Source: Pandoraea norimbergensis
Lineage (GTDB): Bacteria > Pseudomonadota > Gammaproteobacteria > Burkholderiales > Burkholderiaceae
Length of the DNA stretch: 64,000 nucleotides
NCBI RefSeq assembly: GCF_001465545.3
Contig: NZ_CP013480.3
Span: 3,348,001 to 3,412,000 of the forward strand
Direction: 5' to 3'
Each line of letters opens with the position of its first letter. The first letter of the stretch is position 1. Both the position numbers and the translations under genes were made by a program. Below, piece after piece: positions 50,193-60,118 of the stretch. The notes under the pieces were generated by a model. It worked only from the letters and a program-made list of their open reading frames with translations. It had not been told where the DNA came from and searched no databases.

Positions 50193-50242
50193 GGGTTAAA
50201 TTTCGATGAAAATCCCGGGTCAAGATTTGGTGAAAATCAACA
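50193..50242 (+). repeat. Right end of the IS: inner and outer terminal repeats
   Basis: GGGTTAAATTTCGATGAAAA... (inner, 50193-50214) and GGGTCAAGATTTGGTGAAAA... (outer, 50217-50242), mirror images of the left end copies. Confidence 0.85.
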
Positions 50243-50251
50243 CCAACAGCG
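50243..50251 (+). repeat. Right direct repeat flanking the IS element
   Basis: CCAACAGCG, matching 47753-47761. Confidence 0.85.
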
Positions 50252-50565
50252 TGCTCACCGAGTATGCGATGTCAACCGACGTCAAGGAGATGCCGGGCCT
50301 TACCAACACGAAGTCGCTCGACCTAGGAGGCCTGTTCGGCAACGTGGGCCGTCAGCAGGGTGTCGACATCCTGATACCGATGCAACAAATCACGTTGGAC
50401 CAAGTAATGAATGCACTCGCTGGCGCTGGATACCAGTACAAAGTTGTCGACGGTCTGTTTTGCCGCAGCGCCGTAGGCGCCATGGCCCCCGGCTTCGCAA
50501 AGCCGGGGCTGAGCAGCATTTTTGATGGGATGGACTGGTGGAGCGGCGCTCGGATGACGCCGTGA
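50251..50565 (+). pseudogene. Separated C-terminal 104 codons of the RHS protein
   Basis: Deleting the IS and one copy of the direct repeat joins SNSV to LTEYAMSTDVKEM in frame, so this is the original C-terminus. The full protein was about 1494 residues. The tail includes DLGGLFGNVGRQQGVDILIP and ITLDQVMNALAGAGYQYKVV, a compact alpha/beta-looking piece I cannot assign, followed by a hairpin-bearing end. An ATG inside the IS right end (50206) reads into this frame, so the piece might still be made as a 119-residue protein. No immunity gene is seen downstream. Confidence 0.85.
50487..50507 (+). repeat. GC-rich hairpin inside the RHS tail
   Basis: CCCCGGCTT and AAGCCGGGG form a nine-pair stem with a three-base loop, within the coding region of the displaced RHS tail. 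It looks like a REP-type palindrome or terminator stem rather than coding-driven sequence. Confidence 0.7.
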
Positions 50566-50600
50566 GCGCAAGGTTCGAAAGTCACGTTAAGGAGCGAAAA

Positions 50601-50813
50601 ATGCCGAAAGGTAAAGTCAAATTTTTCAACGGCAACAGAGGTTTCGGCTTCATCACACCGGACGACGGCAGCGAAGCTGTTTTCGTTCACTCGGACAAAC
50701 TCACCAACGTGATGGGTCAAACACTCGTCGAAGGCATGCTCGTCGAATATGACGTGGTGCAAGGCCCTAAGGGCCCAATGGCGGATAACGTGACGATCAC
50801 GGATACCAAGTGA
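50601..50813 (+). CDS. Cold-shock domain protein
   Basis: A 70-residue single cold-shock domain (MPKGKVKFFNGNRGFGFITP, then EAVFVHSDKL) with the RNP1 and RNP2 motifs. These proteins bind single-stranded RNA and melt mRNA structure. A clear AAGGAG ribosome site precedes the ATG at 50601. The length and motif order are those of the CspA family. Confidence 0.94.
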   Translation: MPKGKVKFFNGNRGFGFITPDDGSEAVFVHSDKLTNVMGQTLVEGMLVEYDVVQGPKGPMADNVTITDTK

Positions 50814-50815
50814 GA

Positions 50816-50833
50816 CGCGGTGAGGTCACCGCG
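50816..50833 (+). repeat. Hairpin after the cold-shock gene
   Basis: CGCGGTGA and TCACCGCG, a perfect eight-pair stem with two bases between, three bases past the cold-shock stop. There is no T tract, so terminator status is uncertain. Confidence 0.6.
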
Positions 50834-50932
50834 ACAAGGGGCCACTAGAGGTGCCCTATCTAGGGGTTTCGCTACTCGTCTCCAGCGAATGCGTACCGCG
50901 CGGAGATGGGTCGCGAGTCCCCTGCCATCGGA

Positions 50933-51922
50933 TTACTGTGTCTTGAGCAATCGCTGCGGTGTGAGCAGTGCCTCACTGTCGAGGCGAGCGACGCCGAGCA
51001 GGCGTGCTGCGATGTCGTCGGCAGCCTCTGCGTAGACCTTCACTTCGATGCCCTCTTCGTGCCCGGATGCGCAGGTGCGCAGCGTTTGCGGGCAACGCGT
51101 CTCGTCGAGCCGCAGTCGTTGACCGTGACCGAAACGTTTGGCGAGCGCGTCGTCGAGCCATACGGTCGGCAACGTCTTGAGCAACGCATCCACTGGCGCG
51201 AGTTTTTCCACACGCTGCGGTTGATCGATCGCATTGAGGTCTTCAAGCGTGACCGCACCATCAAGCGTCAACGGGCCTACCGCCGTGCGGCGCAGCGCCC
51301 GCAGGTGAGCACCACAGCCCAGCGCTTCACCAATGTCTTCTGCCAGCGTACGCACGTATGTGCCCTTGCTGCACGTCACCCGGAAAGTGAACTCCGGCGC
51401 GTCGGGCAACGAGCAATCCAGCAATTCGAGCGAATGAATCGTGATCTGGCGTGCCTCACGCTCCAGCGTCTGACCGGCGCGCGCGTACTCGTACAGCGGC
51501 TTGCCATCACGTTTGAGTGCAGAATACATCGGCGGCACTTGCGAGATCGGTCCAATGAACTGCGGCAATACGGCGCGAATAGCGGCTTCATCGACGGTCA
51601 CGTCGCGGGTTTGCAGCACGTCGCCTTCGGCATCCCCCGTGGTCGTGGTCTCGCCGAGACGGACGCGGGCTTCATACGTCTTGTCCGCTTCGAGCAAATC
51701 CTGCGAGAACTTGGTCGCTTCGCCAAAACACAGCGGCAACAAGCCGGTGGCCAACGGGTCGAGCGTGCCGGTATGCCCGGCTTTCAACGCTTGCAGCAAG
51801 CGCTTAGCCTTGATGAGCGCGTCGTTCGACGACAGACCCAACGGCTTGTCCAATAGCAACACGCCATCGAGGGCGAATCGGGGAAGTTTTTGGCGGGGTG
51901 CCTGCGAACGCGGGTCCGTCAT
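50933..51922 (-). CDS. truB: tRNA pseudouridine(55) synthase TruB
   Basis: A 329-residue TruB that makes the T-loop pseudouridine 55. GVLLLDKPLGLSSNDAL precedes the catalytic block AGHTGTLDPLATGLLPLC with its Asp; FTFRVTCSKGTYVRTLAEDI is further on, and a C-terminal PUA-like region follows. It is the last gene of the rimP-nusA-infB-rbfA-truB run. Confidence 0.95.
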   Translation of the reverse strand: MTDPRSQAPRQKLPRFALDGVLLLDKPLGLSSNDALIKAKRLLQALKAGHTGTLDPLATGLLPLCFGEATKFSQDLLEADKTYEARVRLGETTTTGDAEGDVLQTRDVTVDEAAIRAVLPQFIGPISQVPPMYSALKRDGKPLYEYARAGQTLEREARQITIHSLELLDCSLPDAPEFTFRVTCSKGTYVRTLAEDIGEALGCGAHLRALRRTAVGPLTLDGAVTLEDLNAIDQPQRVEKLAPVDALLKTLPTVWLDDALAKRFGHGQRLRLDETRCPQTLRTCASGHEEGIEVKVYAEAADDIAARLLGVARLDSEALLTPQRLLKTQ

Positions 51923-52064
51923 GATGCGGGAGAGCTTGAGATGTTCGTGGAGAATCAGCCACGCTGCGCGTCAGGCGCCAGCAGGCTTTCGTGCACCGCC
52001 GGACCGGCCTTTCGGCAGCCCGGCGTGCTCAGTCGGTCGAACCCGGAACCACGGAGACCACCGC

Positions 52065-52538
52065 TTACTTGCGGTCGTCGTCCTTGCCTTCGTCCTTACC
52101 GTCGCGATTAACGTCGCGATTAACGTCGTTCGTGTCTTGTTCTTCTTCGTCGACGCCGCCCTCTTCCTCTTCTTCCTTCGCGCGCGTGGCGTTGGCCGTG
52201 TCGATGAGGCGCGACATTTCAATCGCTCGTTCAATCGATTGGTCGAAGTGGAAGTGCAACGTCGGCACGGTGTGAATGTGCAAACGCTTGAACAACATGT
52301 TGCGCAGAAAACCGGCCGCTTCGTTGAGCGCTTCGCCCGTCTGCTTGGGGTCACCCGTCAGCGTGGTGTAGTACACCTTCGCGTGCGCGTAATCGGGCGT
52401 GACTTCCACGCTTTGCAGCGTCACCAGACCAATACGCGGGTCTTTCACTTCACGCTGGATCAGCTCGGACAGATCGCGCTGAATCTGATCGTTGATGCGC
52501 AGATTGCGGCCGCCCGGAATGTTACGTTTCTTTGCCAT
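52065..52538 (-). CDS. rbfA: 30S ribosome-binding factor RbfA
   Basis: A 157-residue KH-fold factor for 16S maturation: [21 protein letters not shown] and [15 protein letters not shown]. About 25 residues longer than E. coli RbfA because of a Glu/Asp/Asn/Arg-rich C-terminal tail ([14 protein letters not shown]). It lies between infB and truB. Confidence 0.94.
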   Translation of the reverse strand: MAKKRNIPGGRNLRINDQIQRDLSELIQREVKDPRIGLVTLQSVEVTPDYAHAKVYYTTLTGDPKQTGEALNEAAGFLRNMLFKRLHIHTVPTLHFHFDQSIERAIEMSRLIDTANATRAKEEEEEGGVDEEEQDTNDVNRDVNRDGKDEGKDDDRK

Positions 52539-52558
52539 GACTCACTCGCTAGTAATGC

Positions 52559-52598
52559 AATGGCCCACCCCACCGGTTACCCGGCCTGGTGGGCCATT
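52559..52598 (-). repeat. Large hairpin between infB and rbfA
   Basis: AATGGCCCACC (52559-52569) pairs with GGTGGGCCATT (52588-52598), with an inner CCGG/CCGG pairing. There is no T run on the minus strand; it may be a processing or partial stop site inside the operon. Confidence 0.7.
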
Positions 52599-52621
52599 CC
52601 ACATCCGTTGAACGTCGCGCC

Positions 52622-55591
52622 TTACAGCGAACGCGCAACCTCAGTGATTTCGAACGCTTCCAGTTGGTCGCCTTCCTGGATGTCGTTGAAGTTCTTCACC
52701 GACAAACCGCACTCGAAGCCCGTCTTGACTTCCTTGACGTCGTCCTTGAAGCGCTTGAGCGAATCCAGCTCGCCCGTGAAGACCACCACGTTGTCGCGCA
52801 GCACGCGGACATTCGACGAGCGCTTGACGAAGCCGTCAAGCACCATACAACCGGCAACCGTACCGACCTTCGGCACGCGGAACGTCTGGCGAACTTCGAC
52901 GAGACCGGTGATTTCTTCCTTCTTCTCCGGTGCCAGCATGCCCGACATCGCTGCCTTCACTTCATCCACTGCGTCATAGATGATGTTGTAGTAACGGATG
53001 TCGATGCCGTTCGACTCGGCCAGCTTGCGCGCCAGTGCATCGGCACGCGTGTTGAAGCCGATGATGACCGCCTTCGAAGCCGTTGCCAGGTTGACGTCGC
53101 TTTCGCTGATGCCACCCACCGCAGCGTGCACGATCTGCACACGCACTTCCGGCGTCGAGAGCTTGTTGAGCGACTGCGCCAGTGCTTCCTGCGAACCCTG
53201 CACGTCTGCCTTGATGATGAGGGGCAGCGTCTTGACTTCGCCGTCGGCCATCTGCTCGAACAGGTTCTCGAGCTTCGCGGCTTGCTGCTTGGCCAGCTTC
53301 ACGTCGCGGAACTTGCCCTGACGGAACAAGGCGATTTCACGTGCCTTGCGCTCGTCTTGCACGACCAGCACTTCTTCACCGGCACCCGGCACTTCCGACA
53401 GACCCTGAATTTCCACAGGGATCGACGGACCGGCTTCCTTCGCGTTCTTGCCGGTTTCGTCGAGCATGGCACGCACGCGGCCATAAGCCTGACCTGCCAG
53501 CACCATGTCGCCACGCTTGAGCGTGCCCGACTGCACCAGAATCGTCGCCACCGGACCCTTACCCTTGTCGAGCTTGGCTTCGATCACGATACCCTTGGCC
53601 GGAGCGGCTTCCGGTGCCTTCAGTTCCAGCACTTCGGCTTGCAGCAGCACGTTCTCGAGCAGATCGTCGATACCCGTACCGGTCTTCGCCGACACCGGCA
53701 CGAACGGCGAATCGCCACCGTACTCTTCCGGCACCACGCCTTCGGCCACGAGTTCCTGCTTCACGCGGTCGGCGTTGGCTTCCGGCTTGTCGATCTTGTT
53801 GATCGCCACCACGATCGGCACACCGGCCGACTTCGCGTGAGCGATCGCTTCCTTCGTCTGCGGCATCACGCCGTCGTCGGCCGCCACCACCAGAATCACG
53901 ATGTCCGTTGCCTGAGCACCACGGGCACGCATGGCCGTGAAGGCCTCGTGACCCGGCGTGTCGAGGAACGTCACCGTGCCGCGCGGCGTTTCAACGTGAT
54001 ACGCACCAATGTGCTGCGTAATACCACCGGCTTCGCCCGACGCGACCTTGGCGCGACGGATGTAGTCCAGCAGCGAGGTCTTGCCGTGGTCGACGTGACC
54101 CATCACCGTCACCACCGGCGGACGCGGCAAGGCTTCGCCTTCCGGTGCGTCATTGCCCAGCGACAGCAGCGTTTCCGGATCGTCCATCTTCGCGGCAATC
54201 GCACGGTGGCCGAGTTCCTCGACCATGATCATTGCCGTTTCCTGATCCAGCACCTGGTTGATGGTCACCATCTGGCCCATCTTCATCATCAGCTTGATGA
54301 CTTCCGAGGCCTTCACCGCCATCTTGTGCGCCAGATCGCCCACGGTAATGGTTTCCGGCACGTGCACGTCACGTACGATCGGCTCGCTCGGCGCCTGGAA
54401 CTGATTGTCCTGCGCATGACGATCGCCACGACGGCCGCCACGGCCACCGCCACGCCAACCGTCCGAACCACCGCTCGCGTCGCCGCGGGTCTTCATGCCG
54501 CCACGCTTGTTGCGGTTATCGGCATCCTTCTGCCACTGACCCGGCTTCTTGTCCTTCTTGTCGGCGGTCGTCGTCGACGGCGCAGCCGTGGTCGCAGGCT
54601 TCTTGTCTGCCGGCTTGGCCGACGTCGAACCTTCCGGCTTGGCCGGCTTGTGCAACGTACCCTTGGCTTCCGGCTTGGCGGCGGCCGGAGCCGCTACCGG
54701 TGCCGGTGCCGGTTCCGGTGCCTTCAGCACGCGGCGCGGGGCATTCAGCATTTCGCGAATGGCACGTGCTTCGGCTTCTGCCGCCGCACGGCGCTTGCGA
54801 ATCGCTTCCTCTTCGGCACGCGCCTTGTCAGCCGCAGCACTGGCCTTCTCGGCAGCTGCACGCGCTTCTTCGCTGGCCTTGCGGGCCTGCTCGCGCTCGG
54901 CGTCCGCCTTGGCGGCCGCTGCCTTGTCAGCTTCCTGAGCCGCCGCTTGCTTGGCTTGCTCGGCCTTTTCCGTCTCGGCCTGAGCGGCCTTGTCGGCTTC
55001 AGCATCGACCTTGACTTCGGCTTTCGCTTCCGCCTTGGCCTTCAGCTCGGCCGCAGCCTTGGCCGCCGCCGCAGCGCGCTCCGCTTCTTCACGGGCACGA
55101 CGCTCAGCCGCTTCCTTCTCTTCACGCTCGCGGCGCTCGGCCTCTTCGCGTTCAAGTTGTTCCTGGCGAAGCTTCAGTTCCGCAGCCTCGGCAGCAAGAC
55201 GCTCCGCCTCACGGCGTGCGTCTTCCTCACGTTGGCGCAGCGCTTCGTCTTCGGCCGAAACCGCCGCGTTTTCAGCGCCCTCAGCCACATCGTCGCGCTT
55301 GACGAACGTCCGCTTCTTGCGGACTTCGACTTGAATCGTGCGCGCCTTTCCGGTCGAGTCGGCTTGCTTGATTTCCGAGGTCTGGCGACGCGTCAGAGTG
55401 ATCTTCTTTTTGTCGCCGTCGCCAGCGCCGTGCGATCGGCGCAGGTGTTCCAGCAAACGGGCCTTGTCGGCTTCCGTTACCGAATCGTCGGCGCTGAGTT
55501 TGTCCACACCGGCGGCTTTGAGTTGCTCCAGCAACACGCCGGCCGGCATTTTCAGTTCTTCAGCAAATTGGGCTACGTTGATGCTCGCCAT
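52622..55591 (-). CDS. infB: Translation initiation factor IF-2
   Basis: A 989-residue GTPase that brings initiator tRNA to the 30S subunit. The N-terminal IF2 domain ([16 protein letters not shown]) is followed by a long Ala/Glu/Lys/Arg coiled and low-complexity region (about 60-390). The G domain comes next: [41 protein letters not shown]. Domains II to IV complete the C-terminus. Confidence 0.97.
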   Translation of the reverse strand: MASINVAQFAEELKMPAGVLLEQLKAAGVDKLSADDSVTEADKARLLEHLRRSHGAGDGDKKKITLTRRQTSEIKQADSTGKARTIQVEVRKKRTFVKRDDVAEGAENAAVSAEDEALRQREEDARREAERLAAEAAELKLRQEQLEREEAERREREEKEAAERRAREEAERAAAAAKAAAELKAKAEAKAEVKVDAEADKAAQAETEKAEQAKQAAAQEADKAAAAKADAEREQARKASEEARAAAEKASAAADKARAEEEAIRKRRAAAEAEARAIREMLNAPRRVLKAPEPAPAPVAAPAAAKPEAKGTLHKPAKPEGSTSAKPADKKPATTAAPSTTTADKKDKKPGQWQKDADNRNKRGGMKTRGDASGGSDGWRGGGRGGRRGDRHAQDNQFQAPSEPIVRDVHVPETITVGDLAHKMAVKASEVIKLMMKMGQMVTINQVLDQETAMIMVEELGHRAIAAKMDDPETLLSLGNDAPEGEALPRPPVVTVMGHVDHGKTSLLDYIRRAKVASGEAGGITQHIGAYHVETPRGTVTFLDTPGHEAFTAMRARGAQATDIVILVVAADDGVMPQTKEAIAHAKSAGVPIVVAINKIDKPEANADRVKQELVAEGVVPEEYGGDSPFVPVSAKTGTGIDDLLENVLLQAEVLELKAPEAAPAKGIVIEAKLDKGKGPVATILVQSGTLKRGDMVLAGQAYGRVRAMLDETGKNAKEAGPSIPVEIQGLSEVPGAGEEVLVVQDERKAREIALFRQGKFRDVKLAKQQAAKLENLFEQMADGEVKTLPLIIKADVQGSQEALAQSLNKLSTPEVRVQIVHAAVGGISESDVNLATASKAVIIGFNTRADALARKLAESNGIDIRYYNIIYDAVDEVKAAMSGMLAPEKKEEITGLVEVRQTFRVPKVGTVAGCMVLDGFVKRSSNVRVLRDNVVVFTGELDSLKRFKDDVKEVKTGFECGLSVKNFNDIQEGDQLEAFEITEVARSL

Positions 55592-55671
55592 TCAAACCTC
55601 TTCAAGCAAGGCCACGCGCCTTGCGGTTAACTTCAAAGTTCACTGTTCCATATGCATGCCGGGGCAGGTCA

Positions 55672-57147
55672 TCATTGGAACCAGTGCTCTCGCGCTTTCA
55701 TGATCAAAGCCTTCGCAGCTTCCTCGTCGACACCGGTCATTTCGGTCAGTTCGTCGACGGCCAGCTCGGCCAGATCATCGCGCGTCTGAATTTCATGCTC
55801 GGCCAGTTTGGCCAGCAACTCGGGCGTCATGCCGTCGAGGCTCTTCAGGTCGAGCGCAACGCCCTCAACCTTCTCCTCGGTGGCAATCGCCTGCGTCAGC
55901 AGTGCGTCGCGCGCACGGTTGCGCAACTCATGCACCGTGTCTTCATCGAAAGCCTCGATTTCGAGCATTTCGTTGAGGGGCACGTAGGCGATCTCTTCCA
56001 GGCTCGAGAAACCTTCCTCGATCAGGATGTCCGCCACTTCCTCGTCCACATCCAGACGCTGCATGAACAACGTGCGCAACGTACCGCGCTCTTCGTTCTG
56101 CTTCTCGGCCGATTCGTCCGGCGTCATGATGTTGATCTGCCAGCCGGTCAGTTCCGACGCGAGACGCACGTTCTGACCACTGCGGCCAATCGCCACGGCC
56201 AGCTCGTTCTCGTCGACGACGACGTCCATGCTGTGCTTCTCTTCGTCAACGACGATCGACTGCACCGCCGCCGGCGCCAGGGCACCGATCACGAATTGCG
56301 CCGGGTCTTCCGACCACAGCACGATATCGACGTTCTCACCGCCCAGTTCGTTACGCACGGCCTGCACACGCGTACCGCGAATACCCACGCACGTACCGAT
56401 CGGATCGATACGTTTGTCGTAGGCCACCACGGCGATCTTGGCGCGCACACCCGGGTCACGGGCGGCGGACTTGATCTCGAGCAGGCCTTGCTCGATTTCC
56501 GGCACTTCCATGCCGAACAACTCGATCAGGAACTCCGGTGCGGTACGCGAGAGTTCGATCTGCGGGCCACGGGCCGTGCGATCGACCTTCACGATGTACG
56601 CGCGAACGCGGTCACCGATACGGAGGTTTTCTTTCGGAATCAGTTGATCGCGACGCAGCAGCGCTTCGACACGGCCCGACTCGACGATCAGGTTGCCCTT
56701 ATCGAGACGCTTGACCGTACCGGTCATGATCTTTTCGCCGCGCTCGAGGAAGTCCGACAGGATCTGCTCGCGCTCGGCATCGCGAATGCGTTGCAGAATC
56801 ACTTGCTTGGCAGCTTGCGCGCCAATGCGGCCGAATTCGACCGACTCAACCGGCTCTTCGACAAATTCGCCGAGTTCGATCGCGTCGTTGTCTTCCTTTG
56901 CCTCAAACAACAGAATCTGCTTGTCCGGCTCTTGCAGGCCAGCCTCGTCGGGCACAACCAACCAACGACGGAAGCTCTCGTGCTCGCCCGACTCGCGGTC
57001 GATGTGCACGCGAATGTCGACGTCTTCGGTGTAGCGCTTTTTGGTGGCCGAAGCCAATGCTGCTTCCAGCGCGCCGAACACGACATCTTTGTCGACGTTC
57101 TTTTCGCGCGCGAGCGCATCGACCAACAGCAATACTTCGCGACTCAT
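55672..57147 (-). CDS. nusA: Transcription termination/antitermination factor NusA
   Basis: A 491-residue NusA: N-terminal RNA polymerase-binding domain ([19 protein letters not shown]), S1 domain ([17 protein letters not shown]), two KH domains ([20 protein letters not shown]) and two C-terminal acidic repeats, the last ending [16 protein letters not shown]. Its start overlaps the rimP stop by four bases, so translation is coupled. Confidence 0.97.
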   Translation of the reverse strand: MSREVLLLVDALAREKNVDKDVVFGALEAALASATKKRYTEDVDIRVHIDRESGEHESFRRWLVVPDEAGLQEPDKQILLFEAKEDNDAIELGEFVEEPVESVEFGRIGAQAAKQVILQRIRDAEREQILSDFLERGEKIMTGTVKRLDKGNLIVESGRVEALLRRDQLIPKENLRIGDRVRAYIVKVDRTARGPQIELSRTAPEFLIELFGMEVPEIEQGLLEIKSAARDPGVRAKIAVVAYDKRIDPIGTCVGIRGTRVQAVRNELGGENVDIVLWSEDPAQFVIGALAPAAVQSIVVDEEKHSMDVVVDENELAVAIGRSGQNVRLASELTGWQINIMTPDESAEKQNEERGTLRTLFMQRLDVDEEVADILIEEGFSSLEEIAYVPLNEMLEIEAFDEDTVHELRNRARDALLTQAIATEEKVEGVALDLKSLDGMTPELLAKLAEHEIQTRDDLAELAVDELTEMTGVDEEAAKALIMKAREHWFQ

Positions 57148-57602
57148 CGTTTGCGACTCCTAAAATCAATCTGCGGCACTAGGCGCGCACGGTCAATATC
57201 CGCGAGGGTGAATTCGAGCAGCGCCGGGCCGCCCTTGCCTTCGAACTCGAGGCTCAGATTTTCGCCTTGCGGCGCCTGCAAGATGCCGCGGAACTGCTTG
57301 CGGCCGTCCAGCGGCACACGCAACGTGAGACTCACTTCAACACCGGCAAAACGCTCGAAGTCGCGCAGCTTTCGCAGCGGACGATCCAGCCCCGGTGACG
57401 ACACTTCGAGTCGGTCATAGTTGACGTTCTCGACCATCAGCACGTGCGAGAGCTGACGGCTTACCGTCTCGCAGTCATCGATGCCGATGCCCTCAGGCTT
57501 GTCGATATAAACTCGCAGCAAACCGCCGCCGGCGCGTTCAAGATCGACCAGCTCGTAACCCAGGCCTTCGACCGTGGTCTCGATCAGTTCTGGCAATTGC
57601 AA
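57144..57602 (-). CDS. rimP: Ribosome maturation factor RimP
   Basis: A 152-residue factor for 30S assembly: [21 protein letters not shown] and the [20 protein letters not shown] block that defines the family. First gene of the rimP-nusA-infB-rbfA-truB operon. Confidence 0.95.
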   Translation of the reverse strand: MQLPELIETTVEGLGYELVDLERAGGGLLRVYIDKPEGIGIDDCETVSRQLSHVLMVENVNYDRLEVSSPGLDRPLRKLRDFERFAGVEVSLTLRVPLDGRKQFRGILQAPQGENLSLEFEGKGGPALLEFTLADIDRARLVPQIDFRSRKR

Positions 57603-58044
57603 CTTTGCTCACCCTAGAAAAACTCGTGCGCATCAGCGCCCGACTATATCTGCGCGCCCCGCATGGGACGCCGCACGATACCTGCCTCGACCGTCCGGGC
57701 CGGCGTGCCTGTGTCGACACACCCACTCCCCAACGCGGCGGTATCGGCCGCGCAAAACGCTCGCGGCAAAAAAAAATGGGCGAAACGCCCATTTCTTACA
57801 TCCTCATTGCGCATGAGGTGCGCGCCGCAACAGAAAGTCCGGCACGCCAACCAGCTTATTCACTGATTTTATATGGTTTTTGGCCATTTTGCAACGCTTG
57901 GCATGGCAAATGCCCGTGGGACGGGCGTCTTCACAACGCCGCTGCAACGCAATAAGTCTGCCGCCTTCCAGCGTGTCAGACGGGCGCCCGGGGTGTCGCG
58001 AATGCCGTGCACCCACCCCACCATGCCGGGCCTGCCCTGAAGCA
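57603..58044. other. Non-coding stretch between rimP and rluB
   Basis: These 442 bases hold the rluB terminator (57767-57794), a possible rimP -10 on the minus strand (TATAGT, complement of 57643-57648) and nothing recognisable as a gene. ORFs crossing it are extensions of shadow frames of rluB. Confidence 0.6.
57767..57794 (-). terminator. Terminator after rluB
   Basis: AAATGGGCG (57774-57782) pairs with CGCCCATTT (57786-57794), with an A-rich run before it that is a U run on the minus strand. Confidence 0.88.
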
Positions 58045-59967
58045 TTAGCGCGAACGGTTACCGCCGCGATTGCCCCGGTTGCCGCCCGTGTTGCCCTGGC
58101 CGCCACCGCCGCCGGCACGATTGCCGCCGCCGCTGCGATTGCCGTTGGCATTACCGCCACGACCGCCGCCGCTACCGCCACGGGATTGGCCGCCAAAGCC
58201 GCCGCCGCCCGCGGAATTACCGCTGCGCGATTGACCGCCAAAACCACCGCCACCTGCGGAATTACCACCCCGCGACTGGCCACCAAAACCACCACCGCCG
58301 GCGGAATTGCCGCCACGCGATTGACCGCCGAAACCACCACCCGACGAATTGCCACCACCGAAGCGGCGACCTTCACCGCGCGGCGATGCCGCCGGCGCCG
58401 GGAAACCGCCGCTCGGTCCGACAAACGTAGTGAGCGGATTGGCACGCGGACGACGCGCCTGACCGTAGCCCTGCTCGCGAGTGAACACGCCAAGCGCGGT
58501 CTGCATCGGGTCCGGCTGACGGCGCGGCTCTTTCGGCGCACCTGCCCCGCCACGCGTACCCTTGCCACCCTTTTCAGCTTCGCTCGCACCCGGCACTTTC
58601 ATACCGACGGCGGCGAAGAGCGAACGCACCTGAGCATCGTCCAGTTCTTCGTAACGGCCACGCTTGAGGCCGCGCGGCAGCGTGAGCGGGCCGTAACGCG
58701 TACGGATAAGACGACTCACCATCAGGCCCGCCGCATCGAACATGCGACGCACTTCGCGGTTCCGGCCTTCGGTCAGTGCCACGTGATACCAGTGGTTCGA
58801 GCCTTCGCCGCCGCCATCCTGCAAGCGCAGGAAGTTGGCCTTGCCGTCGTCGAGTTCAATGCCGCGCAGCAATTGCTGACGCGACGACTCGCTCAACTGA
58901 CCGACGGTACGCACGGCGTATTCACGCTCGATGCCATAACGCGGATGCATGAAACGGTTAGCCAGATCGCCCGACGTCGTCAGGATCAGCAGACCTTCCG
59001 TATTGAAGTCAAGACGGCCCACGGCCAGCCACTTCGCAGTCTTCATCGGCGGCAGACGGTCGAACACCGACGCACGGCCTTCCGGATCTGCATGGCTGAC
59101 GATCTCGCCCGACGGCTTGTGATACAGCAGCACGCGCGGGGGCTTGCTGGTGATCCGGCGCTTGACGAGCTTGCCGTTGATACGAACCTGATCGGTCGGC
59201 AGAATGCGCTGGCCGATGTGTGCCGGCTCGGCATTGACCGACACGCGACCGGCAAGAATCAATTCTTCCATCTCGCGACGCGAGCCCATGCCCGCTTCGG
59301 CGAGCACCTTATGCAGCTTGGGCGCTTCGTCGTCCGGCGAGAGCACACGGCGATCAGCCGACTTACGGGCACCACCACGCTTGGCGTCGCCCTCAGCCTC
59401 TTCGCTATCGAAACCACCCGACGTCACAAACGCAAACAGGTCGTCGTCGCCGGCCTTTCCGCCACGGGGGCCAGCACCAGCACCACCGGCCGGCTTGCGT
59501 CCGCGGCCCTTGCTTGCGCCTTGGGGTTTGCCTGCGCCCGTGCCTGCACCAGCGCCACCACCATTGCCGGCAGCACCTGCAGTCCCGCCATTGGCTGCGT
59601 TGCCAGCGGGCGCACCTTGCGCCCCTTGGCCCGCGCCATCGCGCTTGGTGCGCGGCTTGCGAGTGCCGGCACCGCTACCGCTGCGGCCACGGCCTTGCGC
59701 GGCAGACGCGGCGCCATCGGCAGCCGCTTCCTGAGCTTGCGGCGCGTCGACATGCGGGGCATCGGACGAGTCGGACTCGCCCGGGCCGCCTTCATCGCCT
59801 TCTCGCTTGGCTTGCTGGGCCGCACGACGGCGGGCGATCAGACTACGCGGACCACGGCGCAAACCGCGGCGCGACGCCTTATCATCGCCGCCCTCGCCTT
59901 CCGGCGCGCGTGCTTCGGCACCGGCATCGCGTGCGTGCAGGTCCTGGGATTCTTCGTTTTGTTTCAA
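58045..59967 (-). CDS. rluB: 23S rRNA pseudouridine(2605) synthase RluB with long disordered ends
   Basis: A protein of about 640 residues with an S4 domain ([20 protein letters not shown]) and the RluB/RsuA catalytic block [17 protein letters not shown] with its Asp, followed by [13 protein letters not shown]. Both ends are long and low in complexity: an Ala/Gly/Arg head of about 200 residues and a Gly/Asn/Arg tail made of tandem 15-residue units, resembling an RNA-binding RGG region. The start is uncertain; TTG 59967 lies five bases after GAGG, GTG 59970 and TTG 60051 are alternatives. Confidence 0.9.
   Translation of the reverse strand: MKQNEESQDLHARDAGAEARAPEGEGGDDKASRRGLRRGPRSLIARRRAAQQAKREGDEGGPGESDSSDAPHVDAPQAQEAAADGAASAAQGRGRSGSGAGTRKPRTKRDGAGQGAQGAPAGNAANGGTAGAAGNGGGAGAGTGAGKPQGASKGRGRKPAGGAGAGPRGGKAGDDDLFAFVTSGGFDSEEAEGDAKRGGARKSADRRVLSPDDEAPKLHKVLAEAGMGSRREMEELILAGRVSVNAEPAHIGQRILPTDQVRINGKLVKRRITSKPPRVLLYHKPSGEIVSHADPEGRASVFDRLPPMKTAKWLAVGRLDFNTEGLLILTTSGDLANRFMHPRYGIEREYAVRTVGQLSESSRQQLLRGIELDDGKANFLRLQDGGGEGSNHWYHVALTEGRNREVRRMFDAAGLMVSRLIRTRYGPLTLPRGLKRGRYEELDDAQVRSLFAAVGMKVPGASEAEKGGKGTRGGAGAPKEPRRQPDPMQTALGVFTREQGYGQARRPRANPLTTFVGPSGGFPAPAASPRGEGRRFGGGNSSGGGFGGQSRGGNSAGGGGFGGQSRGGNSAGGGGFGGQSRSGNSAGGGGFGGQSRGGSGGGRGGNANGNRSGGGNRAGGGGGQGNTGGNRGNRGGNRSR
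58184..58357 (-). repeat. Four 45-base tandem repeats in the rluB tail
   Basis: Near-identical 45-base units begin at 58184, 58229, 58274 and 58319, encoding [19 protein letters not shown] 15-residue repeats. The units differ mainly in the third codon position and in one Ser/Gly change; the fourth is the most diverged. Confidence 0.85.
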
Positions 59968-60118
59968 CACAACCTCATTGGAAAACGGGATCGTGGCGGG
60001 CAGGCAACTATCGCTGCCCTGATCCGTGTTCGCACCATGAATGCGCGGCAAACCTATGCCGCGGCTTCGTTTTTGTCGCTAACGGCCCTGTGCGAACCCG
60101 GCGCAATGCGCCGGAGCC

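Larger units (their letters stand above)
47762..50242 (+). mobile_element. Complete IS21-family insertion sequence, 2481 bp
   Basis: Two overlapping genes, istA and istB, lie between related ends. The left end reads TGTTGATGTGCACCAAGAAC... and the right end, in complement, TGTTGATTTTCACCAAATCT..., each running into TGACCC. Each end has a second, inner copy of the repeat, the multiple-site layout of IS21. Both outer ends abut a CCAACAGCG direct repeat, so the element is an intact simple insertion. The length is close to that of IS408, as I recall it. Confidence 0.93.

Noticed and set aside
50570..50600. GGTTCGAAAG near 50573 as a tRNA T-loop
   Set aside because: No acceptor stem or other tRNA arms can be drawn around it.
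52589..55630. Open frame of about 1013 codons opposite infB
   Set aside because: It mirrors infB on the other strand; the repeats of His/Arg/Leu are what GC-rich antisense frames look like and no family is recognised.
57804..58589. Arg/Val/Ala-rich frame overlapping the rluB tail
   Set aside because: Same strand but another frame of the repeat-rich tail; low complexity without a ribosome site.
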